Shown in pieces: positions 45,029 through 56,954 of a stretch of 64,000 nt of DNA (its first letter is position 1; each line of letters starts with the position of its first letter). The stretch is from positions 3,348,001 through 3,412,000 of the forward strand of contig JAOVFP010000007.1 of the NCBI GenBank assembly GCA_025738555.1. The letters run 5' to 3'. The notes under the pieces are model-generated. The model had not been told where the DNA came from. It worked only from the letters and a program-made list of their open reading frames with translations, and did not search any database. Source of the DNA: Cyathus striatus. Taxonomy: Eukaryota > Basidiomycota > Agaricomycetes > Agaricales > Nidulariaceae. The translations under genes and the position numbers were made by a program.

Positions 45029-46060
45029 CATCCGAAGTTATTCAACCACTCTCACGACACCAACCACAACGACCGACAACCTCCAGTGTGTTGCCTCCAG
45101 CTGTTTTGCGATTCCACTCCTATTTTACCAATAGAAAGACTCGAGTACTACCGCGAGTCACTAGTCACTTACACAAACCACTGAGCCGTGCCTGATAAGA
45201 CCACACACTGGCAATGTACATCAATTCGACATCCCGCACACCGAGCACCAGACCTCTTTAGGTTCACTGTTCCGAACGTTCTCTTTCGCATATTGAACAC
45301 CGGCAACTCGGTAGTCGAGGGAGATTTATAAGGGCAGAAAGGGAAGGAGCAGTAGACGTTGGGTGGCACTAAGGTAAGCACTGTCTCCCCCCTCCGTTCT
45401 TAGCTTCCCTTCTCCGCTATCGGAACATACATATGACCATTGCGCGCCTTCCGCTTTCATTGTTGGTCGAATCATCATCTCCTCTTATACTAACTCTTTC
45501 TCTTCTCACAGGATAACGTCGGACTCGTATATGCAGTCAAACCAGTGGCAGTCGAACTCGATGACCTGGGTGGTTAAATGGTTCTCTGTGTCCTGGTGCG
45601 TTAGCCTCCCTTCTACTTTGCTACTTCTCTACTTCTCTCTGTTAACTGGACCTGTCTTACAGTAATCGAATTATCACACTCCTCCCAGCCGTAAATGTGC
45701 CCTCCGCCGTACGACACTCATTCCAAACCGGTCATTATGAAGACTATAATCGCTCAGCTTGAAGGCCCTAGCTCTTCAGTACATACTATCCCAGTGCCGT
45801 TTCTAACACCGATATTATCTTCGTTCTGAACGTTCCTCGCAATATTCGCTTCCTCGTTTCAAGCGCCCTCAGCCCGTTCAAGCCGCAGCACGCCTTCTCT
45901 CCCTACACCTACGTGACTTGCGAAGGAGGGTGAAAGAAACAAGGGTCTCACTAGTGCGTATAGGCTTGTTATGATGAAGGATGTTGTCCTGCGTGTGGTG
46001 GTAGTGGCGACTCTCTAGTTCGGGTTGGACTGAAAGGGAGATTGAGGGTCGAGGGTCGAA
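45029..46060. repeat. Diverged duplicated segment, CpG-rich copy
   Basis: CpG-rich counterpart of 39790-40790. It has intron-like features (GTGCGTTAGC at about 45596 to CTTACAG at 45661) and a short exon-like frame, DNVGLVYAVKPVAVELDDLGG, at about 45513. The minus strand near 45850-45700 keeps GVRNGTGIVCTEELGPSS. It corresponds to VESGTGIVCVERPAPP at 40.5 kb and IGSDARVVCVEETAPPV at 53.96 kb. No intact frame remains. Confidence 0.65.
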
Positions 46061-48900
46061 GAAGACGATGCATGGTGTTCTTAGGCTTTCGTATACGGCA
46101 GACGTGCGGCTTTTTGTATTCCTTCTGTCTATACTCTGATATCGATGTCAACGCGACAGCGTCACGCCTATTCGACTGAAGCCCTTCCACGTTTATCGTC
46201 CAGCTCTCGTAGCCTACTCATCCTCATCGACACCTTCGCACAATGATAATGACAACCACATCGACAGCTACAACCGCCCTACTACTCTCACTACAATAAC
46301 TACGATAACAGGATCTTCGCTTTCGCCGTACGCGTCTCCGACATCTGTATCTTCTCCGTTCCATACGGTCCTTTCAACACCTACGCTTTACTTTGCGCAA
46401 GACCCAGCTTCTATTCCTACTCCGCTCCCTTGTACCTATGCTACAAGCAGACCTGCGGGACTGAGATGACGGTTGAAGGTGCGCGTAGAATCGTAATGGT
46501 GAAGGTCGTCATCAAGCTGTCCGGGAGTTATCGGTTTTGTTGGTCAAGTTGGAGTGGAAGGGGGTGGAGGTTCGGAAGTCGTGGACGGCTCATGAGGCGT
46601 ACGTCGACTTTGCGCCTGTCGGCGATGTGGTCTCATGACCGACTCTCGCAACGGTCCTTCATCGACATACTCGGTCGCCTACATCTCCTAGGCTTATGAA
46701 GAAGCTGCATGATAGCGTCTGCTCCGTTCAAAATGGATTCCCGTATTATCCCCAGTTACTCTCGAGCTAGACTCTGGACTGAGGAACGAAGCCAGGAAGA
46801 GGGTAGATTGTCTTTGGGAGACAGTCAAATACCTGTCGAATGACGTTGAATTCCGGGCCCATAAGATGCACATCTTGAGTCTAGTCCAGAGATCTCTGTG
46901 TTTTCTTCCCTTCCACAGTGCCTGCTCGAAAATATGAAGGAGAAATCGAATTCTGTGGAGCTCGTTATGCTCGGTTGGGCTAATCTTGCAGTGGGGTTAG
47001 CTTCGCGAGGAGAGGTTCAGCCATGTGGAGTGTATCAGCTTTGCTTTCATGCAGAGTAACATACGTTGGTGGGGGATGGATTGTGTGTGGACGTATACGG
47101 CGATACACGGGTGGCCCTGGTTGATTATGACAGCTGTCTTTGGGAAGGAACACAATGATCGTCCTCGGCTATGTTCTGACTAACGATGGTGCAGTTTATT
47201 CTTATCTCTTCACACGTCGGCGTGTCGTTGTTCAGGAGGAACATCTCATAGTCATGCGGAAGTTCATTACCACCCGCTGCTAAGTCTGCCCTTCCTCTTG
47301 ATACCTTACGCACAAACCACCCATGACTCTGAAGATGATGATTATAAAGAATGATACGCGGTGCGCATGGACCAGCAGGCTCTTTTCACGACACGTATAC
47401 CATCTATCAGGTGTTTCCTCCAGGCTCCGGCTTGCAAGTTCTATGGCTTTACACTGAGCGCCCCAGAGCCGAGACTCATCTCGAGCACCATCTCCTCTGC
47501 ATACTATCGGATGGGACCTGCGAAGAGCCGGAGGCTATTGATGAAGGTTTTGACGGTGTGATTTTAATCGTATTGGCATATGTTCAGTTTTGTCATTCGA
47601 GTTGCAGCGGAATGGAGGGTGGCTGGGAATTTGAGAGGGAGAACGACGTAATGTCCTTTAGTGGCTGGCGCACGAACATGTTATTTTGTTCTCTCTGCAC
47701 ATCATTCATTATGTCATTAAGTGGACGACGGCGTTGCGTCTATACAACTGGGCTTCTCTCACCCCTGCGGGGGATAGATTTCTGTTTATCGCCCCCAATT
47801 CCCTGGTCGGTGACACTGGGGAGAGTGGCTGACAGATGAATTGGGCTGTACGGGCTGAAGCGTTACGCCTGCACTTGCCTCATAGCGTGCGTATAACCAC
47901 ACTACTGCTTCATTTCACGTCTCGTCCTACACACTACGACCATCTTTGTAGAAGCTGACCACTCAGAACACTGTAACCACTCGGCATTTAACAGTTGGGT
48001 CTTTTCCGTAATCCATCCCAGCGTCGATGCTGAAGCATGTACCATCTTCGTCCGACATGCCCTTCGTAACGACCTATCCCTTACCCAGAACTTCCTCGGT
48101 CGCTTCCACGATGCTGTTTCCGTTCCCTACGTCTACAACGAGATTTTCGGAGGGGACTGAGGCTCGAAGGTAGAGGGTGTTTGAAAAGCAGGCATGCTCA
48201 TTATGCTGAATGCTATCATTGTCTTTGCAGGTGGAAGCATCAGCTCTCATGACATTGAACGCAGAGTTATAGGGAGTTGTTCAAAGATCTCGTCTCGTTT
48301 TTGTCCAGACTGTTCAGCTGGCTGCTGTACTTTTGGTACTTCTCAGAGAGGATTTTACGTTCGGATACAACCATCTGCTGTCGATTGTTAAATCATTGTT
48401 GAGCAGCTTTTTTAATTCAATCTTTTTACGTCGTACACTACTTATGCGAAGGCGAACTCTTTCTCTGCCCTATAATCGTGCTAACACCAATGTTAATGTC
48501 GCTTATACTTATCAATAGTATATCACAGCTAACGCAACGGTCGACGAGGGCAGGGTATCAATCAACAGCCAAAGGAGCTTATACGACGGAGGAAAACAGA
48601 CTCTGCGTTAGCACATGATGGACGAGATCATCTTAACAGTCGAACGAAATGGACATGCCAAGAGAGGACCGAGCACTGAAGTCTGTGGTAGCGTCACCCC
48701 TTCTTCAGTCTCAGCTCGATCCTTCAAATGAGATGAGCAGTGTTAGACGCAGTGTTTGCCTCACCCCCGTCTCTGGGGTGTACGGAAGCTGAATGTGAAT
48801 ACAAGGAGACGCATTGAAACGAAGATATGTATTATGAAGTCGTAATCTTCCCCTCTACTTGAAATGTCTGGCAGTTCTGCCACGCCAACGTTTCATTAGC
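46061..48900. other. CpG-rich region lacking long ORFs; multicopy gene relic
   Basis: At 47365-47565 the plus strand has KFYGFTLSAPEPRLISSTIS, which recurs in variant form on the minus strand near 53670-53590 (FYGFTLNVPRAQTHLQ) and 51390-51290 (YIFSLSVPRVSRSSISS). Around 46200-46440 is a Ser/Thr/Pro-rich frame (SSTPSHNDNDNHIDSYNRPT). Frames are interrupted everywhere. I cannot assign a function. Confidence 0.45.
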
Positions 48901-48929
48901 AATTGTCATTCGCAACTTTTGATGATTTG

Positions 48930-49510
48930 AACATGCCAGACTACCAACGATGGTATATGATATCCCAACACTGAGTAACCGTACCCCCGAAGTGCCTCCT
49001 TCTCAACGCATCACGCGCAAGTAAACGCTAGTTGAGCCGATCGCAGTTATATGCACACCTAGGTCGCTTTGAACGAAGGTTAGTTGTCTTAACCGTATTT
49101 CAACAGACGGGATTGACCTTACCGAACGCCTGACCCAGCCCAGAACACCCACAGACCCAGTGTATCCATCACAAACTACGCACAGCTACGCTTACTTTGC
49201 CGTTAAGAAAGTGTCATGGAATTCCAGCAAACTCGGCACGAAATATGGGCAGAGGGAAGTGAAAGAGGGTACGAGCGCACGGAGTGTTAACGAGTAAGTG
49301 GGTAAAGCTGCAGTTCTCAGTTGTTCGAAAGATGACCGAAATACTGCTGGAGGTTGCGTTGTCCTACCTACTCGCCTCTGTCATGCGAATGGGCTACCAC
49401 GTCACGCTGCGATGATAGAGCTAGTGGTCATCTCCTTTTCCCTCCCTCAAACGCACGGAAGGCGGTCGTGAAGGCAAGGAAACCCATCGCTACGAGAACG
49501 TAGAGTCACC
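48930..49510. repeat. Diverged repeat family R, copy 1
   Basis: CCAGACTACCAA..CTGAGTAACCGTACCCCC, ATCACGCGCAAGTAAACGC, ACACCTAGGT and GAAAGAGGGTACGAGCGCAC align in order with 54630-55200. Roughly three quarters of positions agree by eye. Function unknown; no open frame shared by all copies. Confidence 0.7.
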
Positions 49511-49599
49511 CTCCGGCCCAGCTCGAAAGGTCCAGTAGAAGTGACAGGCAGGGGGTGATTCTTCCCCTCGGTCGAACTGTATGAGATCTAAGCACAGCA

Positions 49600-50180
49600 C
49601 AGCGCAAATCGTCTTGCAACGGTAGAGACCTCTGCCACGTCAACATCACATTAGCAATCGTCCTTGTGCGGCAGGTGATGATGGAACATACCAAACGTCC
49701 ACTGTATAAAGACCCCCCCAATATATGCCCCCAACCTGCCCAACCCTACCCCCATTTCAACGTATGATATCGTGCGCAATTAAACCCTTAGTGATTCGAG
49801 CGCACTCGTGTCGACACCAGGATGTGCCTTGGACAAAGATTAGTGGTTGTAAGCGTACTATAGAATATACTTGACCCTACGGACTGCTAGCGCCAACCTA
49901 GAACATCCACTGACCCATCGTATCCAGCATGACTACCTTTTCGTTACCAGCAATACCGCGTTATGCAATGCCAGCAAAGATCGACACATGTGGGTGCATC
50001 AGGCGGCGAGGGAGGGCATGAGTGCGCTAACAGTTGACGACGATCACCCGTGTTGGAAGATGACTGATAGCCTGCGAGAGGTTGTATTGAATCCTGCCCG
50101 AAGACGGAAATGCAGTGGTCTTGCAACGTCGATATCCAGCCCACTGCACCTCCTTCGTCGTAGAGATCCAGGAGCACGAA
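49600..50180. repeat. Diverged repeat family R, copy 2
   Basis: It starts with TGCCACGTCAACATCACATTAGC (matching 48880-48905) and TATAAAGACCCCCC, then the same order of weaker blocks (ACCCATCGTATCCAGCATGAC, AATGCCAGCAAAGATCG). The most divergent copy. Confidence 0.55.
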
Positions 50181-50811
50181 TCGTCACAGGAACGGCTTCG
50201 TATTCATGATCAAAGGTCGTGGTTGCCCTAGAGAGTCTACCAGATCGAGCGTGACAGAAGCGGGAGGTTGATATGAGGGGTGCCCTGACTCAGCGTAGTT
50301 GGGAACGAAGAGAGCAGGACCTTGAGATAGAGGGTATGAGTAAAGTGGAGGAGACTAAGATCGACACGCTGGTCGGTAGATCGAGACCCCGTACTCCGGC
50401 TCCCTTAGCATAGGGCAGCTAGTAGATGCAACATACCCCCCCAGCCCAACCCCCCCGTACGGGCTTAACAAAAGAAGTAATCAGAGACCATGAAGGACAA
50501 AGTTCTGGACGGCATGTGCGACGATATCCTGTCTCACTTCATGCGCAGGCGTCTTCGTAGTCCTTGAAGGAGGGGAAAAGCAATAATAACGTTTTGAAGA
50601 ACTGAAGGAGCGTTACGAGTGTCGATGATATCATTTTCAGAGGTAATGAGCACACCTCACTGAACAGGTGCAATGTCGGTCGATATCCACCTCGTGATTG
50701 ATTATCAGATGGAACACGTCAGTCGTCCAGTAAGCAACCCTACGTCATCTACTCGAGTCAAGCTTCATCCTCCTTCCACTCCACCTCGATTCTCCTCGAG
50801 CGACAGCAAAA
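50181..50811. other. CpG-rich sequence without a recognisable gene
   Basis: Fragmentary frames only. CCCCCC/ACCCCCCC runs at about 50435-50455. Confidence 0.4.
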
Positions 50812-50934
50812 ATGTTTATACGACACAACCAAGCCTCCTCCAACACGACCGTATGGGCACTAGCAATGCTATCCTTACTCCTCTTCACAGGTGTCATCGT
50901 TGCGTATCAATCGTACCAGAGGATGCAGGCCTGA
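50812..50934 (+). CDS. Small ORF (40 aa) with one predicted membrane helix
   Basis: ATG at 50812, TGA at 50932-50934. The peptide has a short polar start (MFIRHNQASSN), a 20-residue hydrophobic stretch beginning at TTVWALAMLSLLLFTGVIV, and a short polar end (AYQSYQRMQA). This looks like a single-pass membrane peptide or a signal anchor from a larger spliced gene. There is no second copy to test conservation. Expression is unknown, and the region is full of gene relics, so it may be a chance or fossil frame. Confidence 0.25.
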   Translation: MFIRHNQASSNTTVWALAMLSLLLFTGVIVAYQSYQRMQA

Positions 50935-52600
50935 ACTCCCGCATGCCCTATGTGACGACGTGGGGGTTGCAACTGGCGTATGAGAGGAAGTCGGTACAAG
51001 AGCGAAGGCGCAAGGTAATTGGCTTTGTCGTTGGGTATCAAGGTAGAAGAGTGGGATACGGCTTCAATAGGCACAGCGTTGCAGATCATGTCGTAAGTAC
51101 GTGCGAAAGGGCAGAGAAAGTGCACACCCGTCGTCTAAGATGGTAGCGTACATTATTCCCATCCTTATCCCAAGCCAATAAGTCCGCCAATACCCCCCAG
51201 CGCATAACAGTAACCTTCGCCCGAACTAGTCTGTCCGTTGGTCATGAGTCGCCCTCACTCCTCAATCCTTCTTGCACGTCCCCATAGACGGAGGAAGCGA
51301 GAAGAGATGGAACTTCTGGAAACCCTAGGAACGCTCAAGCTGAAGATGTAGACATTACGAGTGGCGTAGGAAATGGCATTGAGATAGTGGTGAAGACACG
51401 GCCGTTCCATGGGTGAGTTTTCTCGTCTTAGCAGCCGGTTTGGAAGGGTCGTTGTTGCCACGTACACAATCACCGTAGAGAGCGCCGAATAGATCTTGGA
51501 TGTCAACGATGGTGCGTGAGGTATGAGCTAAGAGCTGTCGTAAGCATGGAGTGAAGAGAAGAGAGCCAAATAAAAAAACACACTTATCACCTCCGCAAAG
51601 CCGTTAGAGCATTTTCCAGCACACTCAGCCCAGTGACTATTCGATCCTCCCGCGTAAGAGCACGAGACGTCCAAGAGATGTTGTTCTGTAAGAAGAGGCG
51701 TTAGTGCATGAACACGGAGGATGGAACGTGAACAACGGAAAAGGGGACAGTGCTTACCCCAGCGATACATAACCGCTACTTCCTCTCTCTTCTCTACCCC
51801 CTCGAAGTCTCCATCGACTGCAGCTGTCGGTATTCAACAAGAGGAAGAAACCTTCCGGGACTTGAGATGATTTGTACTCCATGTCGCCGAATTAGCGTGC
51901 CTCGTAGTCTTGGGCTCACTCGACAGGCGGCGAGGGGACGAAGAACGGACAACGAGGAGCGGATCATAAAGTTAAAAGAAGTCAAGCAACTCTACTTGGA
52001 TATGCGAAATAATACTGTTAACCTCGAGGTGTCATGTAGAAAGTTCGGAACGACGTCAGCTACGAAGGAACCCTTCACCCAGGACTACCATCGCCTCGCC
52101 TCTCCGCTTGAGTCATCCCCCTGATACTCCAACTTGAGCGCCATCAGAACCCGTAGTACCACCCGCCCACGCAACGTTGGCATTTGCCACGCTCTGGGCG
52201 GCCTACCACGATTCGCTCTCCATTCCAGTTTTGTGTACCTTATGTTAAGCGCATAAGGAGCGGGAATGACGTTGGGGAAGGAACCAGAGACACTCTCTAT
52301 GACGGAGCAGATGATTCGAGGGAAGTATGGAACGGTGGCGGTGCGTGCGTCGGGGGCAGCGCTGGGGTGTCGTGTGGTGAGGGGCCACTAGTCGGCACCT
52401 GGCTGCTCATTGTTCCTCCTCTTCGTGGTCGGTCTGGGGGGGTCGCGGTGCGTGTGCCGTGGGTGGGTAGTCTGCGGAGTCGCTCTTGGGTGTTCGTGGT
52501 TGTGGGTGCTGCAGAGAGGTACGAGCGTAAGCAATGGAGGAGAAGAGGAGAAGTAAACACACCAGTCACATTCATAAAGTTGTAAGAGCCTACTCCACCC
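50935..52600. other. CpG-rich duplicated sequence, no intact gene
   Basis: At 51860-51930 (plus) the sequence TACTCCATGTCGCCGAATTAG is a relative of 52830-52860, both reading on minus as a TRYFDNVEL-like peptide. At 51506-51255 (minus) is a frame ending YIFSLSVPRVSRSSISS. G/T-rich low complexity at 52320-52520. Confidence 0.4.
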
Positions 52601-52608
52601 CATCCAGC

Positions 52609-52860
52609 TCATCGAATTCGAGTATGGGTCATTTGACTGCATAATGGAATCTTTCGTTGTCCTGTGAAAGGACGAAAGTAAGTGAACAAAGTAGTGACGC
52701 AAAACGAGTAATAGCTATACATCCATGCCACGAAGGGCGGAGAGGAGATACGGCTCTTACCATATAACATCCAACGTTTAATGCACCTCTCGATCGACTG
52801 TGAGATCCTGGGACCTAAAGCGATTTGAAGCTCCACGTTGTCGAAGTAGCGTGTCTTCAA
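52609..52860 (-). pseudogene. Coding-like fragment with a plausible intron, family unknown
   Basis: The minus strand starts MKTRYFDNVELQIALGPRIS and has a GTAAGAG donor at about 52758 and TTTCACAG acceptor at about 52665. Splicing would join to DNERFHYAVK, followed by a TGA. A relative of the first part is at about 51930-51860. Acidic and aromatic composition gives no clear family. Probably one exon of a decayed multicopy gene. Confidence 0.35.
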
Positions 52861-52979
52861 GTCTTCACGGGATGGTTTAACGAGAGGTACATATGGGGTA
52901 GCAGAAGCGGGACAGTGAAGGTCAATGTAGTCGAGATGGTTGGCATTCGAGCGGTCGAATAAGAACAGCGTCGGACGTT

Positions 52980-53230
52980 GAATTTATGTAAATTTCACAC
53001 ACATCATGTGATGTTTATCTTATCTTATCGGCACTAACAAATTTACAAAGCGAAGAGCGCACCCCAAGCGCACCCACCTAATGAGCGCGTCTAGATACGA
53101 ATCCATTCGACCACGAAGAGAAATGCGCAGATTGCTGTAAATCAATAACAGCTATGAACACGATCTTCTACAAGCACCTGAACCGAAATATGGGACCGTT
53201 CACATCGATGTTTTCTTCATGCGCTCCTCT
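52980..53230. repeat. Paralogous copy of 42558-42736 plus flank (empty sites)
   Basis: AAATTTCACACACATCATGTGATG, TTATCTTATCTTATCGG, AAATGCGCAGATT and GGGACCGTTCACATCGATG match 42558-42736 followed by 43975 onward. It lacks both the 41096-42557 element and the MULE-like element, giving empty sites at 52989-52996 and 53198-53206. Confidence 0.88.
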
Positions 53231-53549
53231 TACATACCTGCTACACCAAACCCACATTCTATTCCTCTGCGTAGCTTTGTCTATTGTGCAGGCCCCTTTA
53301 AGTACGTGGGGGGACAGAGAGACCGTAGAGGTTACGAAGAGTCGATAACGTCGGCATCTGAGGAGATAAGCCCAGTTAGATAGACGTAGCGTCGTCGTCT
53401 ACTTAATATACAATGTGCAAAGAGAATAAGACAAACATCGGTGTGCGAAGAATTCTGAGTATTACGTCTTCCTCGTTCTCGAATCTCCTGTCACCCTCCC
53501 CATTCCGCTACAACTCAAACAACAAAACATAACTTCCGCCGACACGATC

Positions 53550-54070
53550 CTACACCACCCAAACCCTTCTCAACAGCCTTCACAGGACTCATACTATGGT
53601 ATGCAGAGGAGATGGTGCTGGAGATGAGTCTGGGCTCTGGGAACGTTCAATGTGAAGCCATAGAAGCTGTTAGTCGGAGCCTGGCCTAGAGGTAACACCT
53701 AATATACGTGTGGTGAAAAGAACTTGCTGGTCTGTGTGTATTCTTCGTGATCTTTGCGATCATGGAAGCAGAGTGGTTGTGGTTGTGGTTGTGGTTGTGG
53801 TTGTGGTTGTGGTTGTGGTTGTGCGTATACCGAGACAGACGCTTCGCAGGATGCCATTGTAGGTGCAGAGAGAGGGGACAGCACCACATAATAGGCTGAG
53901 GATGGTTGAAGTCAAGAAGCGAGTGCTGTGAAGAGCGTTTAAAATGTGGCAGTATCGATATTGGAAGCGACGCAAGGGTAGTGTGCGTTGAAGAGACAGC
54001 TCCTCCAGTCATAGAACGGCAGGGAGCACAGGTTATGCCTGAAACATTGATTACAACAAGACAGTTACAG
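53550..54070. repeat. Inverted, internally deleted copy of the 45.7-47.6 kb segment
   Basis: The minus strand at 53690-53570 carries FYGFTLNVPRAQTHLQHHL (matches plus 47440-47500). The plus strand at 53940-54020 carries IGSDARVVCVEETAPPV (matches minus 45830-45740). Order and strands are consistent with one inversion, with about 1.2 kb missing between. Confidence 0.6.
53773..53822 (+). repeat. GTGGTT hexanucleotide microsatellite
   Basis: About eight perfect GGTTGT units. On the minus strand a frame reads as a QP or HN run. This is a slippage product. Confidence 0.97.
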
Positions 54071-54629
54071 TTAGAAGGAAGCTTCAAGGAGCAAAGGAGC
54101 ATATGGCGGGGTGGCGCGCCGGGGCACTGGTGGGGGCCGTTTCAGCCCATGAAAGAATGGATGGAAATACCTATAGCTCCATGTAGCTCAGAGACAATGC
54201 TCGAACTATATACACACACCTCCTAGCTCAATCGGGGGGCAGCAGAAGGAGTGGACATTGGTTTTATACAGAGATGTGTGTCGCCAACGCAAACAGACCT
54301 CCCTGGATCATGGAATCCTCGGCTCAATCTTGCGGACGTGCTACTACGTCACGTTACAGTAATAGATTCAGTGAAGAATCTCACTTCTCTCATCCCTACA
54401 GGAGCGAAAGCCGGACGTGAAGGCAGGAAGACGTGTCGTGACAAGAAATCATCCTATACCCCTTGCTCGAAAGGCCAGCGTAAGTTAAACAGTCATAGGG
54501 AATTGCTTCTTCCTTTCTGTCGAATGATACGAGGCCAAAATGCAGTTTATCCTTCGACAAAAGTAGTGGTTCTGCTACAACTTCAAATTAGTTGTGATCC
54601 ACGCGCAACAGGGGTGGTTGAACCTACCA

Positions 54630-55230
54630 GACTACCAATATAAAAGACCCCCCAACGCTGAGCAACCGTACCCCCTTCCAAATGTATCACAACGTATCAC
54701 GCGCAAGTGAGCACAAGTTGAACCGGGCACATTCGTGTAGACACCTAGGTAAGTCTTAGGCACAAGGTTAGCTATCTTGACCTTATCGGGCAGCCTGACC
54801 TAGCCAAGAACACCCACAAGAACCAGGTATCCGCCATAGACCACGCATGACCACGCTCGCTTTGCCAGCAAGGAATCGTCATGAAACACCAGCAAAGTCG
54901 GAACGAAATAAGGGCAGCGGGAGGCGAAGGAGGGTACGAGTGCGCGAAGTTGTTGATGAGTGGGGGAAGATGCAGTTTGACGTTGTTCGAAAGATGTCCG
55001 ATTAGCTTGTGAGAGGTGTGTTGCCCTCTGACTTAGCTTGACTCCATAATGCGAACGGGCCGATACGTCACACCGCGATGATAGAACTGGTGGTCACCTC
55101 TCAGCCCTTCTTATAAACGCATTGGAGTCGGACGGTAAAGCAAGGATATGCATCGTAACGAGGGCGTGGAGTCACCATCCAGCACAGTTCGGAAGGCTAC
55201 GCACAAGCGATATGAGGGAAGTGGCCCTTC
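54630..55230. repeat. Diverged repeat family R, copy 3
   Basis: Contains CCAGACTACCAATATAAAAGACCCCCC, ATCACGCGCAAGTGAGC, ACACCTAGGTAAG, AGGGTACGAGTGCGC and GCGATGATAGAACTGGTGGTCA in the same order as copy 1. The TATAAAAG near the start is a promoter-like box, present as TATAAAG in copy 2. Confidence 0.7.
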
Positions 55231-56835
55231 CAATCATCGTGCGACGATAGAGACCATTCTTCCACGTCTATTGACCGCAAAGGATATTAGCTGGTATGTA
55301 GAGTTTACGTTTACAAATGATAGCCACCATCAAGAGCTGACAGATCCTCCGATCTTGGACGTTCCATCCTGCCACGCGAGCATGACAGTGGCGCCATCGG
55401 CAGTCAATGGTTCAAGCGAGTGCCGCATCGGCAATAGCATTAGTACCCTCGACACTTCGTCTGTACACATGAAGTACCTACTTTAATGTCTGCAAGTATG
55501 AGAACTACCTACAGAAAGAAGCTGAGTTTATGTAAATGAAATGCTTTTAAAAAGCTAAATATGCACCAAATGTGTGAGGTTCGAGGAGGAGGAGGAGGCT
55601 GTCGAACTCGAGCGGAACGGCGTGGATGCAAGTCGTGTGAGGGACAGGACTGTCGTGATGCAGAGGTAGTATCGGGAGAAAGTGCAGATCGCGTTAAGAG
55701 GAAGCCGTCGAGCAGGAGGAGGATGAGGATGACAACCAGTTTCCACCACCGCTGTGGCCCAGGATGTACAATTTTGTAGCCAATAAAATTTAAATACTCT
55801 GTTTATGACGACATAGAGAGCCGACTACCATTCTCTCTTGTTTCTCTGGCACGTCAACGATGCAACCAAAGGAGGTATTGGAATATCCTTCGATGGAGCC
55901 AATCGATTGATATGCCGCCGCTGCGGAGGTCAGCAGAAATTACATTGGTCGGAAACCAGATGAGTAGTTGCCAGTGGGCTGTGACCACTGACCGGTACTT
56001 TTGACCATTGAACACACTGATTGTATATAATTATCCCCACTACTTCCAGTTCAGCAAGTACTAGGCTATCATAATACCACACATGTTCTTGAAGAAAAAT
56101 AACGGGCAATTTTCCATACTCAACGACATCCAATAAATTCCAATACATTGAGCTTCGAAGCGTGAGTACTGTATTGCACAGGGGGGTATAAATAGAGCAA
56201 AGAATTCCGCTTGAATTTATCTACTCGTTGACAAGTATGGGTCATTACTTACTCTATAGACATTACACGGCACCATAAGTTCTACAAATATTACTACGGA
56301 TATTGCTACAGACTTAGAAGTTAGAGATATTGTTGGATACCAGTATTGCTACTTTGTGAAATGTTGTCGAAAGATATCATTGCTTATTCGGAATACTAGC
56401 GATGCCAACTTGCCGTATGTAAGTACTAACCAAAAGTGTACCCCCCCCCCTCTCTCTTGACGTCATGGACGTCCGCAATCGGAGGATCTGTCAGCTCTTG
56501 GATTGACCCTATCACCTCAGACAAGGGTGGATCGGATCGCTGTAAATATGGTACAACCCGATCTACTTAACAAATAGAATAGTTACTAAAATATGTTATC
56601 TGACCGATGTGTGAGCAAATCTAGAATATGTGCAAGAATAGGAAAACTGACTGATCCATGCAACATATTTACAATAAGATCCATGACCCCATCCGTTCCT
56701 AGGCCAATCGGAAAATTTTCGGAGGCTCGGTTCACATTGCACAGGTAAAATCGGCATGAAACAATTGGAACAATAAGCAGATGTATTAGTCTCGGTTCTC
56801 CATCTGTTTTCGGCCATTCATCCTAAAAAGGACTT
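55231..56835. other. Mixed region, no recognisable gene
   Basis: On the minus strand at 56148-55930 there is an open fragment (LLDVVEYGKLPVIFLQEHV, later LAELEVVGIIIYNQCVQW) that looks coding but matches no family I can name. GAGGAGGAGGAGG low complexity at 55582-55598. A C-run at 56441-56450. No terminal repeats found. Confidence 0.4.
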
Positions 56836-56839
56836 CTGA

Positions 56840-56952
56840 TCGCAAATGTCTGGGATATCACCAACGACCTTTGGAGGAGTGTGCATTCCGCGATTACCGG
56901 GAATTTGGAAGGTTGTTTTTGCATGACTAAGGCCTGAAATGTTCACGTGAGC
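56840..56952 (+). repeat. Terminal-region copy of DIRS-type element 2, left half
   Basis: GTCTGGGATATCACCAACGA and GTGTGCATTCCGCGATTAC match the inverse of 59250-59145. Interrupted by the TA-flanked element at 56955-58394 and resumed at 58397 (CTGTTTTGGTATATATT). Confidence 0.9.
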
Positions 56953-56954
56953 TA

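Noticed and set aside
52297..52585. Overlapping frames in the G/T-rich stretch
   Set aside because: Low-complexity composition keeps both strands open; no motif or splice structure.
55930..56148. Minus-strand coding-like fragment as a known gene
   Set aside because: The peptide looks protein-like but I cannot match it to a family and no flanking exons are evident.
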